Notes under the pieces: model-generated | The model's database searches: none | The model's input: only the letters and a program-made list of their open reading frames with translations | Told to the model about the DNA's origin: nothing | Position numbers and translations under genes: made by a program | Shown here: piece after piece, positions 53,504 to 61,747 of the stretch | Layout of the letters: each line of letters begins with the position of its first letter | Position numbering within the stretch: the first letter of the stretch is position 1 | Assembly: GCA_024638915.1 (NCBI GenBank) | Contig: JAHEJJ010000001.1 | Span: forward strand, 186,001 to 250,000 | DNA from: Robiginitalea sp. | GTDB taxonomy: Bacteria > Bacteroidota > Bacteroidia > Flavobacteriales > Flavobacteriaceae | Length of the DNA stretch: 64,000 bases | Direction: 5' to 3'

Positions 53504-55035
53504 CGAATTTTTCCGAAAAAGATCTCAAACAATTATTCTCAAAAGGGATCAGTGAAGAAAAAGTACTGGACCAGATCCGAATATTTGAAGAAGGGATCCC
53601 CAATATTAAACTCGACCGTCCTGCGGTGGCTGGCGATGGTATCCGTAAGTTCACCAAAACTCAGAAAACCAAGCTTGTAAAACTTTACGATGCCAATCGG
53701 GAGCGCTATAAACTTCTGAAATTTGTACCGGCTTCCGGGGCAGCTTCAAGGATGTTCAAGTCCCTCTTCGGATTTCTGGAATCATTCGATCCTGAAAAAG
53801 AAGATCTCGCCTCTTTTTTGGCCGGCAAGGCCAATAAAGATATTGAGCAGTTTTACAATGGACTGAAAAATTTCCCCTTTTATCCTGAAATACAGGAACG
53901 CATTAAAGGCACCAAAGACGAGAAATTGCTGGCTTTTATCCATGAAATGCTCGATAAAGATAAATTGCATTTCGATTTTTATCCGAAAGGATTGCTGCCA
54001 TTTCATAATTACCGCGGGCGTGTAGTCACTGCTTTTGAGGAACACCTTAAAGAAGGAGCCCTTTATGGCAGTTCGAATAATATCGCCCGATTGCACTTTA
54101 CAGTATCAGAACAACACGAAACGATGTTCCACGACCATTATCAGGAGATCAAAGGAAGATTAAGCCGCAATACGAATACAGAATATATCGTAAACTTTTC
54201 TCAACAGAAACCTTCGACCGATACAGTTGCGGTAACCGAAGAAAATACGCTCTTTAGGGAACTTGACGGAAGTCTTCTGTTCAGGCCAGGCGGCCATGGG
54301 GCACTAATAGAAAATCTTAATGACCAGGACGCCGATATTATCTTTATCAAGAATATCGATAATGTGGTGGTGGATAGTTATGCTGAAGAAATCGCTTTCA
54401 ATAAAGAGATGCTGGCAGGGTTGCTCATTCAAAAACAGCAAAAAGTATTTCAATATGCCAAAATTCTGCATATGGAAGATTTATTGACCGAGCAACTCAT
54501 AGAAATTCGTGAATTTTTATTCCGCGAACTAAATGTCCGATTACCGGAAAATTACGACTCATACAGTATTGCCGAACAGATCGAAATCCTTAAGGATAAG
54601 ATCAACCGACCGATCAGAGTTTGCGGGATGGTCAAAAACCAGGGAGAACCAGGTGGAGGCCCCTTCTGGGTTGTCGATCCCCAGGGACATGTTTCCCTTC
54701 AAATCATCGAATCGGCACAGGTAGACAGCAAGGATGCTGGACAGTCAGATATTTTTGAGAATTCTACTCATTTTAATCCTGTGGATATCGTCTGTGGGGT
54801 CAGGAACTACAGAGGGGAGAAATTCAACCTTCTCAATTTTGTGGATCAGCGACAAGGGTTTATCTCGAAAAAAACCAAGGACGGAAAAGCACTGAAAGCA
54901 CTCGAATTACCCGGTCTTTGGAATGGGGCGATGGCCTACTGGAATTCGATCTTTGTGGAGGTCCCTCTCATCACTTTTAACCCGGTTAAATCTGTTAATG
55001 ACCTGCTGAAATCGCAACATCAGCCAGAAAGCTGA
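53500..55035 (+). CDS. DUF4301 protein, nucleotidyltransferase-like
   Basis: A 511-residue cytosolic protein of DUF4301. The N-terminus contains 'KFVPASGAASRMFKSLFGFL', a Gly/Ser/Arg loop like those of NTP-transferases, and 'FRPGGHGALIENLNDQDADI' with 'IFIKNIDNV' resembles UDP-sugar pyrophosphorylase cores. The C-terminal part ('RVCGMVKNQGEPGGGPFWVV', 'THFNPVDIVCGVRNYRGE') is well structured and conserved-looking. Function is unknown; a role in vitamin or sugar nucleotide metabolism is possible. It overlaps the kinase gene by four bases (ATGA), so it belongs to the same operon. Confidence 0.85.
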   Translation: MTNFSEKDLKQLFSKGISEEKVLDQIRIFEEGIPNIKLDRPAVAGDGIRKFTKTQKTKLVKLYDANRERYKLLKFVPASGAASRMFKSLFGFLESFDPEKEDLASFLAGKANKDIEQFYNGLKNFPFYPEIQERIKGTKDEKLLAFIHEMLDKDKLHFDFYPKGLLPFHNYRGRVVTAFEEHLKEGALYGSSNNIARLHFTVSEQHETMFHDHYQEIKGRLSRNTNTEYIVNFSQQKPSTDTVAVTEENTLFRELDGSLLFRPGGHGALIENLNDQDADIIFIKNIDNVVVDSYAEEIAFNKEMLAGLLIQKQQKVFQYAKILHMEDLLTEQLIEIREFLFRELNVRLPENYDSYSIAEQIEILKDKINRPIRVCGMVKNQGEPGGGPFWVVDPQGHVSLQIIESAQVDSKDAGQSDIFENSTHFNPVDIVCGVRNYRGEKFNLLNFVDQRQGFISKKTKDGKALKALELPGLWNGAMAYWNSIFVEVPLITFNPVKSVNDLLKSQHQPES

Positions 55036-55112
55036 ATCCTTGGTGATACCTCCATAATTAACTTTGTTTATAACCATCTTCATCAGGGCTATGAATTCTC
55101 AGATTCCTGACT

Positions 55113-55120
55113 TACTTTTG
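55113..55120 (+). promoter_or_regulatory. -7 box driving the TPP riboswitch
   Basis: TACTTTTG, an exact TAnnTTTG match, ends three bases before the 5' strand of the riboswitch P1 stem. Transcription would begin at the aptamer itself. Confidence 0.7.
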
Positions 55121-55122
55121 TT

Positions 55123-55234
55123 CCATCTCAAAGGGGTGCTTTTTTGTTGATCGACGAATCCTTTTTCGTTATCGGGATAAAGAGGCTGAGATTAAACCCA
55201 TTGAACCTGGGCGGGTAATGCCGCCGAGGGATGG
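55123..55234 (+). promoter_or_regulatory. TPP riboswitch (THI element)
   Basis: The thi-box core is present in order: 'GGGGTGC' at 55133-55139, 'AGGCTGAGATTAAACCC' near 55192, 'TTGAACCTGGGCGGGTAATG' from 55201, and the closing 'CCGCCGAGGGATGG'. CCATC at 55123-55127 pairs with GATGG at 55230-55234 to form P1. The loop of the sensor arm is long ('TTTTTTGTTGATCGACG'). About 160 bases separate it from the TonB receptor. That region has a hairpin (CCGGAA near 55281 with TTCCGG near 55299) but no T-rich terminator, so translational control is more likely than termination. It should repress the receptor when TPP is plentiful. Confidence 0.92.
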
Positions 55235-55394
55235 CAACTGGGGGGTTAAATTTCCGTTCATTAGCCACGAGATGAAAAGCCGGAAACGTAGGATTCCGTT
55301 CCGGTGACATCTTTCCCATGGGTGGCGGAACACATTTCGCCTAAATAGCAAACATAAAGAATAATTACCCCTTTTATTCGTAAAATGGTTACGA

Positions 55395-57566
55395 ATGAAA
55401 AGAATTATCCCAATTCTCCTAACAGGCTTTTTTGCTTTAATTGCCCGCGGACAAGAAGTCTCACCCGACAGCCTGGAGAGTAAAGAGATCGTTCTGGATG
55501 AAGTGCTGGTATCAGCACTAAGGGCAACCAAAGAATTACCCCTGACTTTTAGCGATCTTACCAAGGAGGAGATAAGTCCCAGAAATCTTGGACAGGATAT
55601 CCCGATACTGATGAATTTTCTTCCAGCTGTCGTTACAACCTCCGATGCAGGCGCAGGAATAGGCTATACGGGGATACGTGTCCGGGGGAGTGATGCTACC
55701 CGCGTAAATGTCACTATAAATGGTATTCCCTATAATGATTCGGAATCTCAGGGAACATTTTGGGTGAATATGCCCGACTTTGCATCTTCCACCCAAAACC
55801 TACAATTGCAGCGGGGTGTTGGCACCTCAACCAATGGAGCAGGGGCTTTTGGTGCCAGTCTTAATTTATTGACAGATGGGGTTTCTAAGAACGCCTATGG
55901 ACAAATTTCTTCTTCTTTTGGCAGCTTTAATACCTTCAGGGCCAATGTGAAATTCAGTACAGGATTGCTGAGCGAAAAATTTGAATTAGCCGGACGACTT
56001 TCCAGAATTACCTCTGATGGGTATATAGACCGGGCCTCTTCTGAGTTGGAATCCTACTTTCTTCAGGGCGCTTATGCCACCGATAAAACACTGGTTAAAG
56101 CACTGCTGTTCGGAGGACATGAAACTACCTACCAATCCTGGTTCGGTATCGATGCGGAGACCCTTCAAAGTGACCGGACCTTTAATCCGGCAGGATTGTA
56201 CACAGACCAGGATGGCGGGATCAGGTTTTACGACAACGAGGTCGATAACTATAAACAAGACCATTTTCAACTCCACTGGAGTCAGGTGCTATCGGAGCGC
56301 TGGAAAGCAAACCTTGCCTTCCATTATACTTACGGCAGGGGATTTTTTGAGCAGTACCGTGAAGAAGATGATTTTGAAACCTATGGTATAACACCTTTTG
56401 AGGTGGAAGGGGAACTCGTTACGAGTACGGATCTGATCAGGCGCAGGTGGCTCGACAATGATTTTTATGGAACCGTCTTTTCCGCACTATATGCCGCAGA
56501 TCAATGGGATTTTATTCTCGGAGGAGGTTGGAACAATTACCTTGGCGATCATTTTGGCGAGATCATCTGGGCGCGTTTTGCCGGAGATACGGATATAAGA
56601 GATCGATACTATGACGATGATTCGCAAAAAACCGATTTCAACATATTTGCCAAAGCAAGCTATGTACTGAAAAAGAAGTGGCGGTTTTTTGGCGATCTGC
56701 AATTCAGGACGGTTGCTTATACCGCCAATGGAGAGGATACCGGCTTGGTAGATGATACGTTTAATTTTTTTAACCCAAAAGCAGGAATAACATTTAACCT
56801 CAACCCCTTAAGTAGCTTCTATTTTTCCTATGCAATCGCCCAAAGGGAGCCCAACAGGAATGACTATGAAAGCGGAAGCCCCAAACCGGAAAAACTAAAT
56901 GATTTTGAATTGGGTTGGCGATATACCAAATCGAAAAGCAGCATAAACACGAACCTGTATTATATGAGGTATAAAGACCAGCTTGTACTTACCGGGGAAC
57001 TGAACGATGTGGGAGCACCTTTAAGGGCCAATGTAGGAGATAGCTACAGGCTTGGGCTGGAGATCGATGGACGATTTTCTTTCGGTAGTAAATTTATATG
57101 GCAACCGAACCTGGCCCTCAGTGTAAATCGTAATTTGGACTTTCTTTTTCAGCGCGATGGTGTGCTGCAAAACCTGGGAGATACCAACATTGCCTACTCA
57201 CCTTCCGTTGTCGCCGGCAATATCCTGACCTTACTCCCAATGGAAGATTTGCAAATTTCACTACTGACAAAATATGTGGGGGAGCAATTTATGGGCAATA
57301 TCGATTCGGAGAATTCAAAACTGGCAGCGTATTCACAAACCGACCTCAACATTCAATACCAGATAAAAACTAGGGGGTTCTTGAAAAGTATAATTCTATC
57401 GGGCCTGGTCAACAACATATTTGATGCTAAATATGTGTCCAATGGTTATTTCTTTACATTCGATGACGATTTTTCCAATCCCGGTACAATCACCACTATA
57501 GAAGGAGCAGGATACTACCCACAGGCAGGGATTAATTTCCTGCTGGGGGCAACTATAGAATTTTAG
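55395..57566 (+). CDS. TonB-dependent receptor, predicted thiamine uptake
   Basis: A 723-residue outer-membrane receptor with a signal peptide ('MKRIIPILLTGFFALIARGQ'). The TonB-box/plug region holds 'GAGIGYTGIRVRGSDATRVN' and 'LQRGVGTSTNGAGAFGASLN', and the barrel ends 'LLGATIEF'. There is no carboxypeptidase-like domain. Control by a TPP riboswitch and the nearby permease and thiamine-binding genes indicate thiamine or a phosphorylated derivative as ligand, as proposed for OMR1-type receptors of Bacteroidota. The direct sequence similarity alone would not tell this from an iron receptor. Confidence 0.92.
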   Translation: MKRIIPILLTGFFALIARGQEVSPDSLESKEIVLDEVLVSALRATKELPLTFSDLTKEEISPRNLGQDIPILMNFLPAVVTTSDAGAGIGYTGIRVRGSDATRVNVTINGIPYNDSESQGTFWVNMPDFASSTQNLQLQRGVGTSTNGAGAFGASLNLLTDGVSKNAYGQISSSFGSFNTFRANVKFSTGLLSEKFELAGRLSRITSDGYIDRASSELESYFLQGAYATDKTLVKALLFGGHETTYQSWFGIDAETLQSDRTFNPAGLYTDQDGGIRFYDNEVDNYKQDHFQLHWSQVLSERWKANLAFHYTYGRGFFEQYREEDDFETYGITPFEVEGELVTSTDLIRRRWLDNDFYGTVFSALYAADQWDFILGGGWNNYLGDHFGEIIWARFAGDTDIRDRYYDDDSQKTDFNIFAKASYVLKKKWRFFGDLQFRTVAYTANGEDTGLVDDTFNFFNPKAGITFNLNPLSSFYFSYAIAQREPNRNDYESGSPKPEKLNDFELGWRYTKSKSSINTNLYYMRYKDQLVLTGELNDVGAPLRANVGDSYRLGLEIDGRFSFGSKFIWQPNLALSVNRNLDFLFQRDGVLQNLGDTNIAYSPSVVAGNILTLLPMEDLQISLLTKYVGEQFMGNIDSENSKLAAYSQTDLNIQYQIKTRGFLKSIILSGLVNNIFDAKYVSNGYFFTFDDDFSNPGTITTIEGAGYYPQAGINFLLGATIEF

Positions 57567-57669
57567 CTCTTAAATTTAGGTCAGAGCCAGGCCTAGGATA
57601 GGTCGATGATATTTTTAACTCAGATGATGCCCGGAAAAATTATAGAGATCCAGATCTACGTTCATTTGA

Positions 57670-58116
57670 TTAATTGCTTATCAGTACGGAACCCCCACTT
57701 TTAACTGCCCGGTATTCTAGCATATCATAATAACGCTCTCCATCGTCCGGACGGTTGAGTTGCTGACCCGTAAGCAAGTTGTATTCAAATTCTTCGCAAT
57801 TGCAGGTAGCTACCTGACCATTGGATTCCATCGTGGAACATGAACTTGGTGCATGATTGGGACAACTGGCTTCAAAGGCCCTGAATAGATCAAAACCTGT
57901 ATTTACTACATAAACACCCCTGACACCTACCCCCTGGCTTTCAACTAAAACAGCATTACCAATATTGGTCAACGGGCTGTAGAGTGGTAAGTTAAGATTG
58001 ACCTCAAAATTGAATTTAACATCTGCCAGAAAAGGATTTCTGCTGCCTTCATCATTGGAACAAGACAGGGCCGTAAGGAACAGTATCAGCGTGCTAAATC
58101 GTATCGGGAATCTCAT
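57670..58116 (-). CDS. Lipoprotein with degenerate Rieske-like domain
   Basis: A 148-residue lipoprotein; lipobox 'LTALSC' with Cys19. The C-terminal 70 residues resemble a Rieske [2Fe-2S] fold. The first ligand pair is near-normal ('EASCPNHAPSSC': Cys85, His88), but the second, normally C-P-x-H, reads 'ATCNCEEFEYNLLTG': Cys105, Cys107 and Glu108, with no His. It may bind a cluster by other ligands or none at all. It is convergent with the thiamine receptor (about 100 bases apart, no obvious terminator seen) and divergent from greA. Confidence 0.75.
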   Translation of the reverse strand: MRFPIRFSTLILFLTALSCSNDEGSRNPFLADVKFNFEVNLNLPLYSPLTNIGNAVLVESQGVGVRGVYVVNTGFDLFRAFEASCPNHAPSSCSTMESNGQVATCNCEEFEYNLLTGQQLNRPDDGERYYDMLEYRAVKSGGSVLISN

Positions 58117-58157
58117 GATATCGGTGTAATTCTGGTCAAATTTGAGTAAAATTTATG

Positions 58158-58165
58158 TATATTTG
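58158..58165 (+). promoter_or_regulatory. -7 box for greA
   Basis: TATATTTG, an exact TAnnTTTG match, 185 bases upstream of greA. It predicts a leader of about 180 bases, the longest in the window. Confidence 0.65.
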
Positions 58166-58169
58166 CGTT

Positions 58170-58333
58170 AAATCCTCTTTAAAAAAGGGGATTTTGCTAT
58201 TAGTACCACTCCAACAAAACGCTATTTTTCCTAAATTATTTAGAATAAATAAGTTACGATCCTTTAAGCGTTGTGTTGAACAAGACAATGGGTCGGACCC
58301 ATAAGGCTGATCCAGCCGTTTCCTATCGGAAAC
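58170..58333 (+). ncRNA. Structured leader of greA with attenuator-like hairpin
   Basis: At the predicted transcript start an 11-bp stem (58170-58180 with 58184-58194; one G-U pair, AAA loop) ends in TTTT and resembles an intrinsic terminator. Further on, AACGCT at 58218-58223 can pair with AGCGTT at 58267-58272 around a small CTAAA/TTTAG hairpin. Three hairpins then lie back to back just before the start codon: ATGGG/CCCAT (58288-58302), GGCTG/CAGCC (58305-58317) and GTTTCC/GGAAAC (58318-58333). It may be a regulatory leader, or give a short RNA like GraL from the E. coli greA leader. Family unknown to me. Confidence 0.5.
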
Positions 58334-58350
58334 ATTAAAAGCGTGAAGTT

Positions 58351-58827
58351 ATGAGTAATATTTCTTATTACACGGAGGAAGGATTACAGAACTTAAAAGA
58401 TGAACTCAATCATCTCCGTGACGTAGAGCGGCCAAAGGCGTCTCAGGCCATTGCAGATGCCAGGGACAAGGGCGATTTATCGGAAAATGCCGAGTACGAT
58501 GCCGCGAAAGAAGCACAGGGCCTTTTAGAGCTGAAAATATCGAAGCTTGAAGAAGTAGTGGCCAATGCAAGACTAATAGATGAGTCTCAATTAGACACCA
58601 CCAAGGTTTTGGTACTGTCGACTGTGAAGCTTAAAAATCAGCAAAATGGCATGGAAATGTCCTATACACTTGTTTCGGAAAGTGAGGCTGATCTGAAGGC
58701 AGGTAAAATATCGGTTACTTCACCTATAGGTAAAGGACTTTTGGGAAAAGAAGTGGGCGACGTAGCAGAAATTGAAGTACCCAATGGCAAGCTAAAGTTC
58801 GACATACTTGAGATCAGTCGTGAATAA
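58351..58827 (+). CDS. greA: Transcription elongation factor GreA
   Basis: Rescues backtracked RNA polymerase by stimulating transcript cleavage. 158 residues: an N-terminal coiled coil ('LQNLKDELNHLRDVERPKAS') with the catalytic acidic tip 'GDLSENAEYDAAKEAQ' (Asp and Glu), then a C-terminal FKBP-like domain with 'VTSPIGKGLLGKEVGDVAEI'. It has a long structured leader. The HIT-family gene follows 25 bases later. Confidence 0.97.
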   Translation: MSNISYYTEEGLQNLKDELNHLRDVERPKASQAIADARDKGDLSENAEYDAAKEAQGLLELKISKLEEVVANARLIDESQLDTTKVLVLSTVKLKNQQNGMEMSYTLVSESEADLKAGKISVTSPIGKGLLGKEVGDVAEIEVPNGKLKFDILEISRE

Positions 58828-58852
58828 ATTAACCAAAACCTAGCCGAGGACC

Positions 58853-59245
58853 ATGCCCAGCTTATTTACCAGAATTATCGATGGAGAGATTCCATGCTAC
58901 AAAATCGCAGAAGATGCTGATTTTTTTGCCTTTCTAGACATCAACCCGAATTCCAAAGGTCATACGCTCTGTGTGCCTAAAAATGAAATGGACAAAATTT
59001 TTGATCTGGATGAAGAAACCTATATGGGGCTGATGACCTTCTCACGAAAAATAGCCAAGGCTATAGAGGCAGCAATACCCTGCAATCGGGTAGGTATGAC
59101 AGTGATTGGTCTGGAAGTCCCTCATGTTCACGTTCACCTGATCCCACTTCATTCTATGGAGAATGCTACTTTTCAGCATAAGGAAACGCTTTCAAAAGAA
59201 GAGTTTGAATCTATCGCAGAGAAGATTCGATCTAAAATTGTATAA
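58853..59245 (+). CDS. HIT-family nucleotide hydrolase/transferase
   Basis: A 130-residue cytosolic HIT protein of the HINT type. The N-terminal 'FTRIIDGEIPCYKIAED' and the active-site triad 'VPHVHVHLIPL' (H-x-H-x-H) are intact. HINT proteins hydrolyse adenosine phosphoramidates and acyl-AMPs; the physiological role is uncertain. It is probably co-transcribed with greA. Its end overlaps the convergent zinc-ribbon membrane protein gene by 14 bases. Confidence 0.95.
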   Translation: MPSLFTRIIDGEIPCYKIAEDADFFAFLDINPNSKGHTLCVPKNEMDKIFDLDEETYMGLMTFSRKIAKAIEAAIPCNRVGMTVIGLEVPHVHVHLIPLHSMENATFQHKETLSKEEFESIAEKIRSKIV

Positions 59246-59588
59246 TTCCATTTAAATACAGGTAGAACCCGGCAGCTATTAATGCGATCAGTACCAAAAT
59301 TAGCGCGTAAAAAAATAAGGTAAAACTTGTTTTTGAAGCCTTTGGTTCTACAGTCTTCTGGTAGTATTCGAAAATACGTTCAATGTCTTCGGTCCATTTC
59401 ACCGGATAGATTATAGAATTGCACTTATTGCATCTGATCTGGTGTTCTACTACGTCGGTAACCCTGTGGTAAAATTTACTATACAAATGTTTCTGGAAAA
59501 AACTCAGGGTCATATCCTGATTAAAACATTCCGGGCAATTGTTGGTAATCACCGATTCCTTTATAATTTCAAGCTTTTCTTTTGCCAT
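59232..59588 (-). CDS. Zinc-ribbon protein with C-terminal membrane helix
   Basis: A 118-residue protein with two Cys pairs, C18-x2-C21 ('NNCPECF') and C53-x2-C56 ('IRCNKCN'), forming a likely zinc ribbon. A single C-terminal hydrophobic helix (about 88-113) follows, so the ribbon probably faces the cytoplasm from a tail anchor. Function is unknown. It lies two bases after the histidine kinase gene on the same strand and may take part in the same pathway. Confidence 0.78.
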   Translation of the reverse strand: MAKEKLEIIKESVITNNCPECFNQDMTLSFFQKHLYSKFYHRVTDVVEHQIRCNKCNSIIYPVKWTEDIERIFEYYQKTVEPKASKTSFTLFFYALILVLIALIAAGFYLYLNGIIQF

Positions 59589-59590
59589 AA

Positions 59591-60739
59591 CTAGTGATTT
59601 ACTCTAAGAGATATTTGCATTATGGTTCCTTCCTTAGTGGAGGATAATACTTTTATCTTACCCTGGTGATATTCCTCCACGATACGTTTCACCAACGACA
59701 GTCCTAAACCCCATCCTCTTTTTTTGGAAGTGAAGCCCGGATTGAATATAGTATTGAAATTTCCTTTCGGGATCCCCTGCCCTGTATCGGAAACCAGAAT
59801 ATTGACATATTTACCCATAGGCAGAATCTCAATGGATATGTTGCCTTTACCCTTCATGGCGTCGATACCGTTTTTAACGAGGTTCTCTATAGTCCAGTGA
59901 TATAGAGACCGGTTTAACATCACGGTCGTTTTGCCTACCTCAGATTGAAAAGTAAAGTGGATTAGCTTTGAGCTTCTCAGTTTAAGATATTCGAATGCGT
60001 TTCGGGTTTCTTCAACTATATCCAGGGGGGTGAGAATGGGTAGAGATCCGATTTTCGAGAATCGTTCGGTAATGGTTTCAAGACGATTGATATCTTTCTC
60101 TATTTCACGGGTGATATCCTTATTTATCTTTTCAGCTTTTAATAACTCATTCCACCCTAAAAGAGATGTCAGTGGCGTGCCTATTTGATGAGCGGTTTCT
60201 TTCGCCATGCCCGCCCAGAGTTTATTCTGCTCGGAAGCTTTATTCGTCTTAAAGAAGAAAAAGATCACTGCTCCGAAAAGGAAAATAATCAGCAACAGGG
60301 CGATCGGGTAGTATTTTAGCTTATTGAGTACCTCGGAATTTCCATAATATAAAGTGGCCAGATGTTCCCCTTTGTCTTCCATGACGATAGGCCGGTTTTC
60401 ACTCCGGAATTGTTTCATTTTCTTTTGAAGATATAAGGTGTCTTCCGAAAGTTCATCAGGGATATTGTTGGTTTTCATAGAACCATCCCGGTTCACCAAA
60501 ATCATGGGGGTAGAGGTATTGTTCTGAAATACCTTCAGAGGAAGATTACCGGGATCAGCATCTGCCGGCAAAGAGAGAAACTCGGTTTGCGCTGTCGCCC
60601 ATATCTCCATTTTATAACGCTCTTCCTCCTTGAATTTTTTGAAAAAGCTATTGGTGTTCCAAAGGATCAAGCTCACGATTACAAACGACGCGATCAGCAA
60701 AACAATGTTTGAAGTCTTCTTCTTTGGATTAAAGTTCAT
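59591..60739 (-). CDS. Membrane sensor histidine kinase without adjacent regulator
   Basis: A 382-residue two-component kinase. Two membrane helices (about 10-30 and 142-163) flank an extracytoplasmic sensor of about 110 residues. The H-box is 'MAKETAHQIGTPLTSLLGW' with His184. The ATP site has N in 'ENLVKNGIDAM', G1 in 'VSDTGQGIP' and G2 in 'KRGWGLGLSLVKRI'. No HAMP domain is seen between helix 2 and the H-box. No response regulator gene is near, so its partner is elsewhere. The zinc-ribbon membrane protein follows directly. TATCTTTA on the minus strand, a near -7 box, lies upstream. Confidence 0.92.
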   Translation of the reverse strand: MNFNPKKKTSNIVLLIASFVIVSLILWNTNSFFKKFKEEERYKMEIWATAQTEFLSLPADADPGNLPLKVFQNNTSTPMILVNRDGSMKTNNIPDELSEDTLYLQKKMKQFRSENRPIVMEDKGEHLATLYYGNSEVLNKLKYYPIALLLIIFLFGAVIFFFFKTNKASEQNKLWAGMAKETAHQIGTPLTSLLGWNELLKAEKINKDITREIEKDINRLETITERFSKIGSLPILTPLDIVEETRNAFEYLKLRSSKLIHFTFQSEVGKTTVMLNRSLYHWTIENLVKNGIDAMKGKGNISIEILPMGKYVNILVSDTGQGIPKGNFNTIFNPGFTSKKRGWGLGLSLVKRIVEEYHQGKIKVLSSTKEGTIMQISLRVNH

Positions 60740-60847
60740 CCGGTATTTGCTTGATGCTAAAGATAACTCAATTTGATATATAATGTTGTATTTAGCATTG
60801 CTTCACATGCAGTATTTAGCTTCCATTTTACGTACCTTTATGGCCCT

Positions 60848-61738
60848 ATGAACAAAGTTGTTTCCATCAATACTAAAGACATTCCCACCCCTCGGTTACA
60901 CGCCTATTTGCTGGGCGCTGTAGGGCCCAGACCCATCGCTTTTGCGAGCACTGTAGATCGGCAGGGGCGTCCTAATCTTTCCCCTTTTAGTTTTTTTAAT
61001 GTGTTTAGCGCCAACCCACCTGTTATGATCTTTTCACCGGCAAGGAGGGTCCGCAATAATACCATCAAACACACCCTGGAGAATGTACATGAAACCAGGG
61101 AAGTAGTGATCAACATCGTTAATTATAGGATGGTACAACAAATGTCATTGGCGAGCACCGAATATCAAAAGGGCGAAAATGAATTTGTTAAAGCCGGGCT
61201 GACCATGGTGAAGTCGGATCTAGTAAAACCCTTCAGGGTAGGTGAATCACCGGTCCAATTCGAATGTAAGGTGACCAAGGTAGAATCTCTGGGAGAGGAT
61301 GGTGGTGCGGGAAACCTTATCTTCTCAGAGGTATTGAGAATCCATATAGACACTGCCATGCTCGATAAGGACGGGAATATCGATCAATTTAAAATAGACC
61401 AGGTAGCCCGCATGGGGGGCAATTGGTATTCACGGGCCCAAACTGGAATGTTTGAGGTGCCAAAACCCTTATCATCCCTGGGTATAGGAGTTGACCGTAT
61501 CCCGGATACAATCCGCTTCAGTAAGGTACTCACCGGAAATGACCTTGGTATGCTGGGGAATATCGAAGCAATTCCCGATTCGGATTCGGTGGAGGCATTT
61601 TTGAAAGAAAATATTGAGATACGTGCTATTATCAGTTCAGATGATATCGATAGGATACATCAAAAAGCCCGGGAATATCTGGCCTCTAAAGATATTGACT
61701 CGGCCTGGAAAGTACTATTGGCTGCCGACACGCTTTGA
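60848..61738 (+). CDS. Flavin reductase-like FMN-binding split-barrel protein
   Basis: A 296-residue protein from 'MNKVVSINTKDIPTPRLHAY'; an earlier in-frame start lies in the region upstream of the divergent kinase and is unlikely. The flavin reductase-like domain (about 20-200) has 'GAVGPRPIAFASTVDRQGRP' and 'SPFSFFNVFSANPPVMIFSP', which bind FMN. A C-terminal helical region (about 240-296) is of unknown function. Members reduce flavins or serve as small oxidoreductases; partner unknown. TACCTTTA, one mismatch from a -7 box, lies just upstream. Confidence 0.9.
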   Translation: MNKVVSINTKDIPTPRLHAYLLGAVGPRPIAFASTVDRQGRPNLSPFSFFNVFSANPPVMIFSPARRVRNNTIKHTLENVHETREVVINIVNYRMVQQMSLASTEYQKGENEFVKAGLTMVKSDLVKPFRVGESPVQFECKVTKVESLGEDGGAGNLIFSEVLRIHIDTAMLDKDGNIDQFKIDQVARMGGNWYSRAQTGMFEVPKPLSSLGIGVDRIPDTIRFSKVLTGNDLGMLGNIEAIPDSDSVEAFLKENIEIRAIISSDDIDRIHQKAREYLASKDIDSAWKVLLAADTL

Positions 61739-61747
61739 GAACTTGGA

